Of a stretch of DNA of 18,065 bases, positions 1 to 6,429 are shown in pieces. How positions within the stretch are numbered: the first letter of the stretch is position 1; the number at the start of each line of letters is the position of its first letter. The stretch is from Geodermatophilaceae bacterium (GTDB lineage Bacteria; Actinomycetota; Actinomycetes; Mycobacteriales; Geodermatophilaceae): NCBI GenBank assembly GCA_013811805.1, contig JACCUM010000271.1, positions 1 through 18,065 of the forward strand, in the 5' to 3' direction. The translations under genes and the position numbers were made by a program. The notes below the pieces were generated by a model, which was given only the letters and a program-made list of their open reading frames with translations, made no database searches and was not told where the DNA came from.

Positions 1-291
1 GACGGCGGGCTCGTCGTAGTGCACGTACAAGTGGTCGGCCAGTTCGGCGAGCTCTAGCCCGACCTGCTCGGCCAGCAGCCGGCCGATCTCGGTGACCGCG
101 GCATGGAAACGGTTGACCTCGGCGTAGACCTCCACCCGGTTGCAGCTGGACAGCAGCAGGGCCTCACTGACCGGCTCGGCGGCCTGAACCGCACGTAGCA
201 GACCGGCCACACCTTCTCGGGGGACGGTGGCCCGCTCGACGATGTGCAGCGGTGCACTGCGGTGCGAGACACCGACGACCAACAAAGACAT
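1..291 (-). CDS. hemA: Glutamyl-tRNA reductase, N-terminal part (runs off the window)
   Basis: The first 97 codons of glutamyl-tRNA reductase, the NADPH-dependent enzyme that converts glutamyl-tRNA to glutamate-1-semialdehyde in the C5 route to haem; the rest lies beyond base 1. The translation begins MSLLVVGVSHRSAPL, the family's usual opening. It contains the motif SSCNRVEVY, whose Cys50 is the expected catalytic nucleophile that forms the thioester with glutamate. The reading frame has no stop. The ATG starts 4 bases after the rex stop codon, so rex and hemA are almost certainly co-transcribed and hemA is likely under Rex control, as in the Streptomyces rex-hem operon. Identity is very secure; only the 3' end is unseen. 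Confidence 0.97.
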   Translation of the reverse strand, partial: MSLLVVGVSHRSAPLHIVERATVPREGVAGLLRAVQAAEPVSEALLLSSCNRVEVYAEVNRFHAAVTEIGRLLAEQVGLELAELADHLYVHYDEPAV

Positions 292-295
292 GGCG

Positions 296-970
296 CTAGC
301 CCACCGACTCCACGAGACCGTCACCCGGGCCGCGGCTCTTGCGGTGCTCGTGGAAGGAAAGGATCTGCAGCTCGGCGGCGAGGTCGACCTTTCGAACATC
401 GACGTTGTCAGGGACGGCGAGCACCGACGGCGCGAAGTTCAGGATGCTGGTGACTCCGGCGTCCACGAGCCGGTCGCAGACGGTCTGGGCCGCCTCTGCC
501 GGGGTAGCGATGACGCCGATCGACACGCCATTGGCTTCCACGACGGACTCCAGCTCGGAGATGTCGCTGATCTTGCTGTCGGCGATCGGGTCGCCGACAC
601 GGCCCGGATCGACATCGAAATAGCCGACGAAGGTGAAACCGCGCGAGGAGAACCCGGGATATCCGGCGAGGGCGTGACCCAGGTTCCCGACCCCGACCAG
701 CACGCAGGTACGCCGTTGAGTCAAGCCCAGCGAACTGGCGATCTTCTCCCGCAGCAGCGTGACGTCGTAGCCCACCCCGCGGGTGCCGATCGAACCGAGA
801 TAGGACAGGTCCTTGCGCAACTTCGCGGAGTTGACCCCGGCGATGGCGGCGAGTTCCTCCGAGGACACTATGACCGTGCTGGCGTCGACCAGACCGGTCA
901 AAACTCGCAAGTAGACGGCCAGACGGGCCACAGTCGCCTCGGGAATCTCCCCGGGCCGACGCTCACTCAC
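296..970 (-). CDS. rex: Redox-sensing transcriptional repressor Rex
   Basis: A 224-residue repressor that senses the NADH/NAD+ ratio and represses respiratory and haem genes when NADH is low. The N-terminal winged helix (about 10-75) holds the characteristic segment SAKLRKDLSYLGSIGTRGVG (about 48-67), which includes the recognition helix. A Rossmann NAD(H)-binding domain follows, with GVGNLGHAL (93-101) and the acidic turn YFDVDPGRVG. Length is normal for the family. The start is a GTG with CAGGAG about 6 bases upstream. It lies just upstream of hemA and downstream of a glutaredoxin gene, a common actinobacterial arrangement. A Rex-type operator overlaps its own promoter, so autoregulation is likely. 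Confidence 0.97.
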   Translation of the reverse strand: MSERRPGEIPEATVARLAVYLRVLTGLVDASTVIVSSEELAAIAGVNSAKLRKDLSYLGSIGTRGVGYDVTLLREKIASSLGLTQRRTCVLVGVGNLGHALAGYPGFSSRGFTFVGYFDVDPGRVGDPIADSKISDISELESVVEANGVSIGVIATPAEAAQTVCDRLVDAGVTSILNFAPSVLAVPDNVDVRKVDLAAELQILSFHEHRKSRGPGDGLVESVG

Positions 971-1006
971 GGAGACTCCTGTGTTAGTGGGCGGATCGGA
1001 CCACCC

Positions 1007-1035
1007 ACGGTAACCGCTTGTGAACGTAAGAACAA
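1007..1035 (-). promoter_or_regulatory. rex promoter with overlapping Rex operator (ROP)
   Basis: On the minus strand a -35-like TTGTTC (1035-1030), a 17-base spacer and a -10-like TACCGT (1012-1007) precede rex. The sequence TTGTTCTTACGTTCACAA (1035-1018) covers the -35 and most of the spacer. Compared with the Rex consensus TTGTGAANNNNTTCACAA, one half-site is perfect and the other matches 4 of 7 bases. Steric repression by Rex is the simple reading. The match is by eye. Confidence 0.75.
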
Positions 1036-1054
1036 AGTCGAGACTTGAGCGTGG

Positions 1055-1324
1055 TCAACGCAAGGCGGTCCGGAGTCGAGCCGCCTCCACCTGGAAACAG
1101 CCGTGCTCCTGACCGTCCACCAGGATCACCGGAACCCGGTCTCCGTAGTCGGCGCGCAGGCCCGGATCGGTGTCGACGTCGATCTCCTCGATCTCGACCG
1201 AGAACTCCGCGCAGATCCGCAGCAGGTCGGCCCGGGCAACGTCACACAGATGACAGTTCGTCCGAGAGTAGAGCCGTACCCGCGGATAGCCTCGGTCGCC
1301 GAGCGTGGCCACGATCGGAGGCAC
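1055..1324 (-). CDS. Glutaredoxin-like thiol-disulfide protein
   Basis: An 89-residue thioredoxin-fold protein of the small glutaredoxin-like (DUF836) type. After a short N-terminal extension it shows the beta strand VRLYSRTNCHLCDVA with a CxxC active site, Cys24-His-Leu-Cys27, and later the cis-proline strand VPVILVDG. A cytoplasmic dithiol reductant role is likely; the partner is unknown. The start is a GTG immediately after the TGA of the upstream acyl-CoA ligase (TGAGTG), so the two are translationally coupled. About 85 bases separate its stop from rex, and the rex promoter lies in that gap. A glutaredoxin next to rex or hemA is a recurrent actinobacterial arrangement (compare Rv0508 beside hemA in M. 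tuberculosis). Confidence 0.88.
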   Translation of the reverse strand: MPPIVATLGDRGYPRVRLYSRTNCHLCDVARADLLRICAEFSVEIEEIDVDTDPGLRADYGDRVPVILVDGQEHGCFQVEAARLRTALR

Positions 1325-2938
1325 TCAGGCCGACGTGATCGGCGCGGGTCGGATGTCGGCAAAGCCGAGTTCTCGCAACCGCGCCTTACTGACCTTGCCG
1401 GTGATCGAGTGCGGCAGATCGTCCACGATCTCGACCGAGGTCGGGCACTTGAACCTGGCCAGCTGGGTGGCCGCGAACTGGCGAACCTCGCCCTCGGTCA
1501 GCTCGGCACCTTCGGAGAGCACCACGATCGCTCGGACTTCTTCTCCGGTCACCGGATTCTGCACGCCCAGGACGGCCGCCTCCTCGATCTGCCGATGGCC
1601 GGCCAGCACGAGTTCGACCTCGCGAGGGTAGACATTGAAGCCGTTGACCAGGATCAGATCGCGGCGGCGGTCGACCAGATGCAGGTCGCCGTCGGCGTCG
1701 CGGTAGGCCACGTCGCCGGTCGGGAACCAGCCGTCGGTCTCCGGTCCTCCTGAAGCGTCGGGCCAGTAACCGAGAAAGAGGTTGTCGCCGCGGACGATGA
1801 TCTCGCCGGTCGCGCCGTCTTCGGCCTCGGGGTCGTCGAAGGGATCGTCCGGGTCTTCGGCCTCGACGGTCGGATCGCCGGCGGGTTGGCGGTATTCATC
1901 GCCGAGCCGCAGTCCCACGCCGGGAATGGCTTGACCGATCGAACCGGCCTTGATCCGTCCGGTGGACAGGCTCGAGGTCAGCACTGGAGCGGTCTCGGTC
2001 AAGCCGTAACCCTCATGCACCGGCACACCCAGCTCGCGCATCGCTTCCAGCGCATCCGCCGGCAGCGGGGCCGCCCCGGAGGTGGCCAGCCGTACGTCGG
2101 TGAAAGCTCGAGCCAGCTGTCCGCGATCGGCCTGAGCCAGCCAGGACACGTACATCGGTGGGGCACCTGGGACGTTGGTCACGCGCTGATCGGCCATGAC
2201 CGAGAGACTCCCCGCTACGTCGAAGCGCTCCAAGAGGGCCCCGGTGGCACCAGTGCGTGCCAGCATCCCGAGGGCGGCATTCAGGCCATAGACATGGAAA
2301 AGCGGAAGGGCAAGGAGTACGACGTCGGCCCCCGTCATCGGTACGGGCCGCAGCATCGCGCATTGGTCAAGGTTGGCCAACAGGGCGCGATGCGGGAGCA
2401 TCGCCCCCTTCGGCGCACCGGTGGTGCCGCTGGTGTACATCAGCACCGCGAGGTCCTGGCCGCCACCCACCGGCTCGAACTCGACACCCGTTCTCCGGTC
2501 GTGGCCGGGGAGGTCGACGAGCACGTCCATCTCCTCTGGGTACCCGAGGTGCTCCAGGCCGACCGGCTCCGGCAGGTCGGGTGCGGCGATCATCAGCCGG
2601 GCCCCGGAGTCGGAGAGAATGTGGCCGAGCTCCCGAGCGGTGTATGCGGGGTTGACCGGTACGACGACCAACCCCGCGCGCAGGATCGCAAAGTAGGCCA
2701 CCGGGAAGTGCAGTGTGTTGGGCATCCGTAGCGCCACGCGGTCACCGAAGCGCAACCCACGTTCGACCAGGGCGCCTGCAACCGCGTCCACCTGATCGTC
2801 CAGCTCGGCCCAGGTGAGGCTGCCAGCCTGCCCCACGTTCCGCCGGCTGGTCGGGTCGGCCACCAAGGCCAGTCGTTGCGGCTCTCGGCGGGCGGCTGCG
2901 CGTACGAGGTCGGCGACGTTGTTCCGGGACTCGGGCAT
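1325..2938 (-). CDS. AMP-dependent acyl-CoA ligase (long-chain fatty acid-CoA ligase-like)
   Basis: A 537-residue member of the ANL superfamily, which activates a carboxylate as an acyl-adenylate and transfers it to CoA; a fatty acid is the most likely substrate. Visible motifs are the P-loop YTSGTTGAPKG (168-178), GYGLTET (310-316), the TGD motif (407-409), the hinge region around DRRRDLILVNGFNVYP (423-438) and the C-terminal catalytic lysine in ITGKVSKARL (Lys515). The ATG at 2938 is chosen because GGAGGA lies about 10 bases upstream and the family's usual N-terminus begins there; the frame stays open a further 102 codons upstream, but that part is low-quality, Arg/Pro-rich sequence. A very acidic insert (about 355-375) sits before the GEIIVRG strand. 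It is transcribed divergently from the sigma factor gene and abuts the glutaredoxin gene. Confidence 0.92.
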   Translation of the reverse strand: MPESRNNVADLVRAAARREPQRLALVADPTSRRNVGQAGSLTWAELDDQVDAVAGALVERGLRFGDRVALRMPNTLHFPVAYFAILRAGLVVVPVNPAYTARELGHILSDSGARLMIAAPDLPEPVGLEHLGYPEEMDVLVDLPGHDRRTGVEFEPVGGGQDLAVLMYTSGTTGAPKGAMLPHRALLANLDQCAMLRPVPMTGADVVLLALPLFHVYGLNAALGMLARTGATGALLERFDVAGSLSVMADQRVTNVPGAPPMYVSWLAQADRGQLARAFTDVRLATSGAAPLPADALEAMRELGVPVHEGYGLTETAPVLTSSLSTGRIKAGSIGQAIPGVGLRLGDEYRQPAGDPTVEAEDPDDPFDDPEAEDGATGEIIVRGDNLFLGYWPDASGGPETDGWFPTGDVAYRDADGDLHLVDRRRDLILVNGFNVYPREVELVLAGHRQIEEAAVLGVQNPVTGEEVRAIVVLSEGAELTEGEVRQFAATQLARFKCPTSVEIVDDLPHSITGKVSKARLRELGFADIRPAPITSA

Positions 2939-3101
2939 CAGCGCTTCGTCCTCCCTGGCCGACGATGTCGCCCCGCGGACCCACGATGACCACGGTCGGG
3001 TAACCCTAGGCCGCGACGCATGGTGACCGCGGGTGCGACGAGCGTGATCTCGAATCGGCGACAATTTATGGCACCAGCCCGAACGGTGAGTACGTTTCCT
3101 A

Positions 3102-3135
3102 CGCGGCGGGAAGCCGCGCCTGATCCGGGCCCGCC
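3102..3135 (+). other. Alternative hairpins in the leader of the sigma factor gene
   Basis: In the 218-base divergent gap (2939-3156) a perfect 6-bp stem CGCGGC/GCCGCG with a GGGAA loop spans 3102-3118. An overlapping alternative pairs GGCGGG (3105-3110) with CCCGCC (3130-3135). The two stems exclude each other and lie 15-40 bases before the strong GAGGAGG at 3149-3155. This may be a mere consequence of high GC. No clear promoter hexamers were recognised in this gap. Confidence 0.3.
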
Positions 3136-3156
3136 GGCTCGATGTGATGAGGAGGC

Positions 3157-3798
3157 TTGGCCATTGACGCGGGAAGGCACCACAATGGCCCCGCCCAGCT
3201 GACGACCCAGGCCAGGGACGTGGCGCCGGACGACGAATGCCCACCGGCCGAACCCGGTGCTGTCTGGGCCCTGGTCCAGCAGGTGCAGGAGGGTAACGCC
3301 GAGGCGTTCGGACTCATCTATGACGCCTATGTCGACATGGTGTTCCGCTACATCTTCTTCCGCGTTCACGACAGGTACCTTGCCGAGGATTTCGCGAGTG
3401 AGACGTTCACTCGTGCCCTGCGTCGGATCGACAGTGTCAGCTTCCAGGGCCGTGACGTCGGCGCGTGGCTGATCACGATCGCACGCAACATCATCCGCGA
3501 TCACATCAAGTCGAGCCGGTACAAACTCGAGGTAACTGCAGCCGACCTGCGCGATGCGGACCAGGTCACCGAGGGCCCTGAAGACTCGGTCATCGCCGAT
3601 CTGACCCATGCTGAGTTGCTCATGTGCGTCAAGCAGCTCAGCCCGGAACAGCAGGAGTGCATCGTGTTGCGCTTCCTGCAGGGCCTCTCGGTCAGTGAGA
3701 CGGCGCTGGCGATGGATCGCAATGACGGGGCGATCAAGGCCCTGCAGCATCGAGCCGTTCGGCGGCTGGCCAAACTGCTTCCCGAGGGGCTGCGCTGA
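3157..3798 (+). CDS. ECF RNA polymerase sigma factor, BldN family
   Basis: A 213-residue sigma factor with region 2 at about 51-122 (GLIYDAYVDMVFRYIFFRV, then LAEDFASETFTRALRRI and GAWLITIARNIIRDHIKS) and region 4 at about 155-208 (LSPEQQECIVLRFLQGLSVS, then GAIKALQHRAVRRLAKLL). These stretches closely resemble Streptomyces sigma-BldN, whose gene also lies near hemA-rex. It should direct RNA polymerase to a dedicated promoter class; in Streptomyces that controls aerial-hyphae coat genes, but the role here is unknown. The start is uncertain. The TTG at 3157 lies only 1 base after GAGGAGG; an in-frame ATT at 3163 has ideal spacing; a GTG at 3220 would give 192 residues. The gene for a putative membrane anti-sigma factor follows after 103 bases. 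Confidence 0.93.
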   Translation: MAIDAGRHHNGPAQLTTQARDVAPDDECPPAEPGAVWALVQQVQEGNAEAFGLIYDAYVDMVFRYIFFRVHDRYLAEDFASETFTRALRRIDSVSFQGRDVGAWLITIARNIIRDHIKSSRYKLEVTAADLRDADQVTEGPEDSVIADLTHAELLMCVKQLSPEQQECIVLRFLQGLSVSETALAMDRNDGAIKALQHRAVRRLAKLLPEGLR

Positions 3799-3841
3799 CC
3801 ATGAGTGGCTTGCTCGGATTCCGGAATATCTGCCAAGACCC

Positions 3842-3870
3842 CGTAACGACCAGCAGGACAGTGTCGTTGT
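3842..3870 (+). promoter_or_regulatory. Putative BldN-type promoter of the anti-sigma gene
   Basis: CGTAAC (3842-3847), a 17-base spacer and CGTTGT (3865-3870) lie between the sigma factor gene and the DUF5667 gene. I recall the Streptomyces sigma-BldN consensus as about CGTAAC, 16 bases, CGTTGA, and that rsbN, the gene directly downstream of bldN, is a direct sigma-BldN target. A transcript starting near 3877 would have a 25-base leader carrying the Shine-Dalgarno at 3885-3892. The match is by eye from memory of the consensus. Confidence 0.6.
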
Positions 3871-3901
3871 ACAGGCAAGAATCGGGGGGAGGTGGATCGA
3901 C

Positions 3902-5278
3902 ATGCCGTTGTCGGAGTCGCCGTTGTCAGCCGCGCCGCTGTCGGGTGTAGAGCGTTTCGCTGAGCACGTGGACGGCCACCACCCCTCCCAGCGGCCAGCA
4001 AGCGGCGAGACAGCTGACCTCCTTGCCCTCGTGTCAGCCCTGCGCACTCTGGACTTCGACGTCAGGCCGAGTGAGCTGACCCGGATTCGGCAGCGTCAGC
4101 GCTTGGTGGCCATGGCTGCCGTCCGTCCCAGCTCGGTCGCCACGCCGGCCGATTCAGGACGACACCGAGCCCGGCACGCCGCCCAGGTCAGCGGTTGGGC
4201 CGGGCCATTGGCGAGGCTGGCGCGGCTCACCCCGCGTCGTCGTCTGCTCACCGGACTGGCCGGACTCAGCGTCCTGGTCGCCGCCTTGGGCGTGCTCGCC
4301 CTGTTCGCGCAGAACGCGATACCCGGCGACACGCTGTACGCCCTCAAACGCGGCACCGAGCAGGCCCGACTGGTCCTTGCCGGAAGTGAGCAGGAGGAGG
4401 GCCGGGTTCTGCTCAGCTTGGCGAGCACGCGGATGGAGGAGATCGTCCACCTCCTGGACGAACCCGCCGCCATGAGTGTCGCCGGCTCCGGCGTGCAAGC
4501 TGCGGACGGCGGCGGCGCTGCGATCGCGGGCCTGCTGATCGCCACCATGGAAACGATGGACGCGCAGACCGCCGGCGGCACGACTGCACTGACCACGGCG
4601 GCCGTGGACCATGCCGATCTTCCGACGCTCCAGTTCATCGGTCAGTGGGGAGTCGACCAGTTCACCACCCTCGACCGGATGTCCGAGCGGATGCCCGAAG
4701 AGGCCCGCCCCCGGGCCGGTGAATCCAAGGACTTGTTGCGGCGAGTCGTGCAGCGGCTGGAAATCCTTGCCGAGTCCATCAGTTGTGAGTGCTCGGAAAC
4801 GGCGAGTTTGGATGATCTCGGCCCGTTGCCCTGTGCGACGTGCACTGAATCAGAGGACACCGGCTCACCTTCGGCCACGAGGCCCACCAGCGGTTCCGGA
4901 GGTGCAAGCACACCGAGCACCTCAGGCGCCTCGACCACTCCCGCTGTTCCGCCGGACACGTCGACCCGGGAAACCGACCCACCGGTTACGCCGGCTCCCG
5001 AGCCAGCCCCGGGGCCCCAGCCGGGCCCCAGTCCCAGTCCCGGCCCCGGGCCTGACCCGCGCCCGAGCCCGAGCCCGAACCCCTTGCCGATCCCGATCCC
5101 AGTCCCCATTCCAATCCCACTGCCGCCCGAGCCCTCGGAACCCGGAATTCCGCCGGACCCGGTACCACCTCCGGAGTCCGGGCCGGACGAGGGTGACCCG
5201 TGCGTGCTCATCGGTTTCCTGGGGATCGAGATTCCCGGCATCATCATCGGCGGAGTCTGCGTCGGTCTGGGCGGCTGA
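3902..5278 (+). CDS. DUF5667 membrane protein, putative anti-sigma factor for the adjacent BldN-type sigma
   Basis: A 458-residue single-pass membrane protein. The ATG at 3902 is preceded by GGGGGAGG (3885-3892, 9-base spacing); the frame is open further upstream but without a better start. Residues 1-112 are cytoplasmic with an amphipathic stretch (DLLALVSALRTLDFDVRPSE, 39-58, then an Arg-rich helix), the expected sigma-binding part. A transmembrane helix spans about 115-136. A DUF5667-type domain follows, starting IPGDTLYALKRGTEQARLVL. After it come CxC and CxxC motifs (Cys295, 297, 311, 314), a Thr/Ser then Pro-x-Pro-x linker (about 325-432) and a hydrophobic Gly/Ile tail with Cys434 and Cys453. 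The position after a BldN-type sigma matches rsbN, so an anti-sigma role is likely but inferred. It has no zinc-binding HxxxCxxC signature. Confidence 0.85.
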   Translation: MPLSESPLSAAPLSGVERFAEHVDGHHPSQRPASGETADLLALVSALRTLDFDVRPSELTRIRQRQRLVAMAAVRPSSVATPADSGRHRARHAAQVSGWAGPLARLARLTPRRRLLTGLAGLSVLVAALGVLALFAQNAIPGDTLYALKRGTEQARLVLAGSEQEEGRVLLSLASTRMEEIVHLLDEPAAMSVAGSGVQAADGGGAAIAGLLIATMETMDAQTAGGTTALTTAAVDHADLPTLQFIGQWGVDQFTTLDRMSERMPEEARPRAGESKDLLRRVVQRLEILAESISCECSETASLDDLGPLPCATCTESEDTGSPSATRPTSGSGGASTPSTSGASTTPAVPPDTSTRETDPPVTPAPEPAPGPQPGPSPSPGPGPDPRPSPSPNPLPIPIPVPIPIPLPPEPSEPGIPPDPVPPPESGPDEGDPCVLIGFLGIEIPGIIIGGVCVGLGG

Positions 5279-5346
5279 GCCACGCGCACAGTGCCAGCAG
5301 TGCTTGCCCTAGCCAGGTGAACAGCAAGGTGAGCCGGCCGCACGGA

Positions 5347-5352
5347 TAGGCT
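5347..5352 (+). promoter_or_regulatory. Possible -10 element for leaderless HAD gene
   Basis: TAGGCT fits the actinobacterial -10 pattern TANNNT and ends exactly 7 bases before the ATG at 5360, while no clear Shine-Dalgarno is present. This spacing would start the transcript at the A of the start codon. No convincing -35 was seen. Confidence 0.5.
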
Positions 5353-5359
5353 GACGACG

Positions 5360-6247
5360 ATGCCCCGACTGCCCTGGGTAGGCCGCCGAGACGTCGGCGA
5401 GGAACGTGCTGAGCTGGCTGGCTACGCGGCCGCCGCAGCTGCCGAAGTCGAGGCCGCACTCGATGTGCCCGCCGATCTCACGGGAGCGGCGTTCTTCGAT
5501 GTGGACAACACAATGATGATGGGCGCGTCCATCTACCACTTCGCCAAGGGTTTGGCCGCCCGCAAATACTTCACCAGCCGCGACGTGGCCGTCTTCGTCT
5601 GGCAACAGGCGAAGTTCCGGATCGCCGGTACCGAGAATCCCGACGACCTACGCGCCGTCCGGGACAACGCGCTGGCCTTTGTGGCCGGTCGTACGGTCGA
5701 GGAGATCGTGAGTGCCGGTGAGGAGATCTACGACGAGTCGATGGCTGACCGGATCTGGACCGGCACCCGGGCGCTGGCCCAACAGCATCTCGACGTCGGA
5801 CAGCGGGTCTGGCTGATCACGGCGACACCCATCGAGTTGGGCTCGCTGATCGCGCATCGGCTCGGACTCACCGGCGCGCTGGGAACCGTGTCGGAGATCG
5901 AGGACGGCGTCTACACCGGCCGGCTGGTCGGCGAGCCGATGCATGGTGAGGCCAAGGCGGTGGCGGTCCGCGCGCTGGCCGAACGTGAGGGGCTGGATCT
6001 GGCGCGCTGCGCCGCCTATAGCGATTCGGCGAACGACGTACCGATGCTCTCGATGGTCGGCCGCCCGGTGGCGGTGAATCCTGACTCCGAACTCAAGGCG
6101 ATCGCCAGGGCGCGGGGTTGGGAGATCCGGGACTTCCGGACCGGCCGCAAGGCCGCGCAGGTGGGCCTCCCGAGCGCCCTGGCAGCCGGCGCGCTGGCCG
6201 GAGCCATCGCCGGAGCGCTCGCCGTACGGCGCCGTTATCGCTACTGA
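5360..6247 (+). CDS. HAD-IB family phosphatase (SerB1-like)
   Basis: A 295-residue haloacid-dehalogenase hydrolase of subfamily IB, the group that includes phosphoserine phosphatase SerB. All four motifs are visible: motif I FFDVDNTMM with nucleophile Asp47 and acid/base Asp49; motif II WLITATP with Thr154; motif III Lys199 in GEAKAVAV; motif IV YSDSANDVPML with Asp222 and Asp226. The C-terminal 30 residues are an Ala/Gly-rich hydrophobic helix followed by RRRYRY, which could anchor the protein to the membrane. The substrate cannot be read from sequence: similar actinobacterial proteins are annotated SerB1, but a phospholipid-type phosphate is also possible given the lipid genes nearby. M. 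tuberculosis has a homologue (Rv0505c) in the same neighbourhood. Confidence 0.9.
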   Translation: MPRLPWVGRRDVGEERAELAGYAAAAAAEVEAALDVPADLTGAAFFDVDNTMMMGASIYHFAKGLAARKYFTSRDVAVFVWQQAKFRIAGTENPDDLRAVRDNALAFVAGRTVEEIVSAGEEIYDESMADRIWTGTRALAQQHLDVGQRVWLITATPIELGSLIAHRLGLTGALGTVSEIEDGVYTGRLVGEPMHGEAKAVAVRALAEREGLDLARCAAYSDSANDVPMLSMVGRPVAVNPDSELKAIARARGWEIRDFRTGRKAAQVGLPSALAAGALAGAIAGALAVRRRYRY

Positions 6248-6258
6248 GAACCGCAGCA

Positions 6259-6408
6259 GTGAGACGCTTGCTTGCCGAGGACGCCGACGTCCGGCCAGCC
6301 GCAGAGTTCGCGTTACCCAGTCATGGGGCGGGCGGGCTCCGCCCGGGGGTGGACCTCGAGGACCGAGACGGCATGGCTGAATTGCTGCAGGACAGCACCG
6401 GAGCATGA
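6259..6408 (+). pseudogene. C-terminal remnant of a VapB-type antitoxin (or a 49-residue mini-antitoxin)
   Basis: From GTG 6259 a 49-codon frame encodes VRRLLAEDADVRPAAEFALP followed by SHGAGGLRPGVDLEDRDGMA and ELLQDSTGA. The GLRPGVDLxD segment followed by a short leucine helix is typical of the toxin-binding tail of VapB antitoxins. The ribbon-helix-helix DNA-binding part (normally about 25-35 residues earlier) is absent: upstream the frame continues only as out-of-frame reading of the HAD gene, back to an ATG at 6118. The stop lies 21 bases before vapC, the expected spacing for an antitoxin. It is either a decayed gene or a shortened antitoxin keeping only the neutralising tail. A perfect 7-bp stem (6329-6345) lies within it over the Gly-rich codons. 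Confidence 0.6.
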
Positions 6409-6429
6409 GGTAGGCGTTCGTGAGGCCGG

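Noticed and set aside
2939..3244. 102-codon N-terminal extension of the acyl-CoA ligase frame
   Set aside because: It is Arg/Pro-rich without family similarity, overlaps the sigma factor gene on the other strand, and a strong Shine-Dalgarno precedes ATG 2938.
3608..3901. Upstream extension of the DUF5667 frame
   Set aside because: It overlaps the sigma factor coding sequence in another frame; GGGGGAGG before ATG 3902 marks the start.
3801..3950. 49-codon frame starting ATG 3801 between sigma and anti-sigma genes
   Set aside because: It has no Shine-Dalgarno, overlaps the anti-sigma start and turns into an Arg/Cys-rich shadow sequence.
4978..5180. Tandem DNA repeat or CRISPR-like array
   Set aside because: The periodicity is Pro-x codon repetition within the anti-sigma frame; there are no conserved repeat-spacer units.
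6329..6345. Perfect 7-bp GC hairpin as a terminator after the HAD gene
   Set aside because: It lies inside the VapB-like frame over Gly-Leu-Arg-Pro-Gly codons and has no T-run; coding constraint explains it as well.
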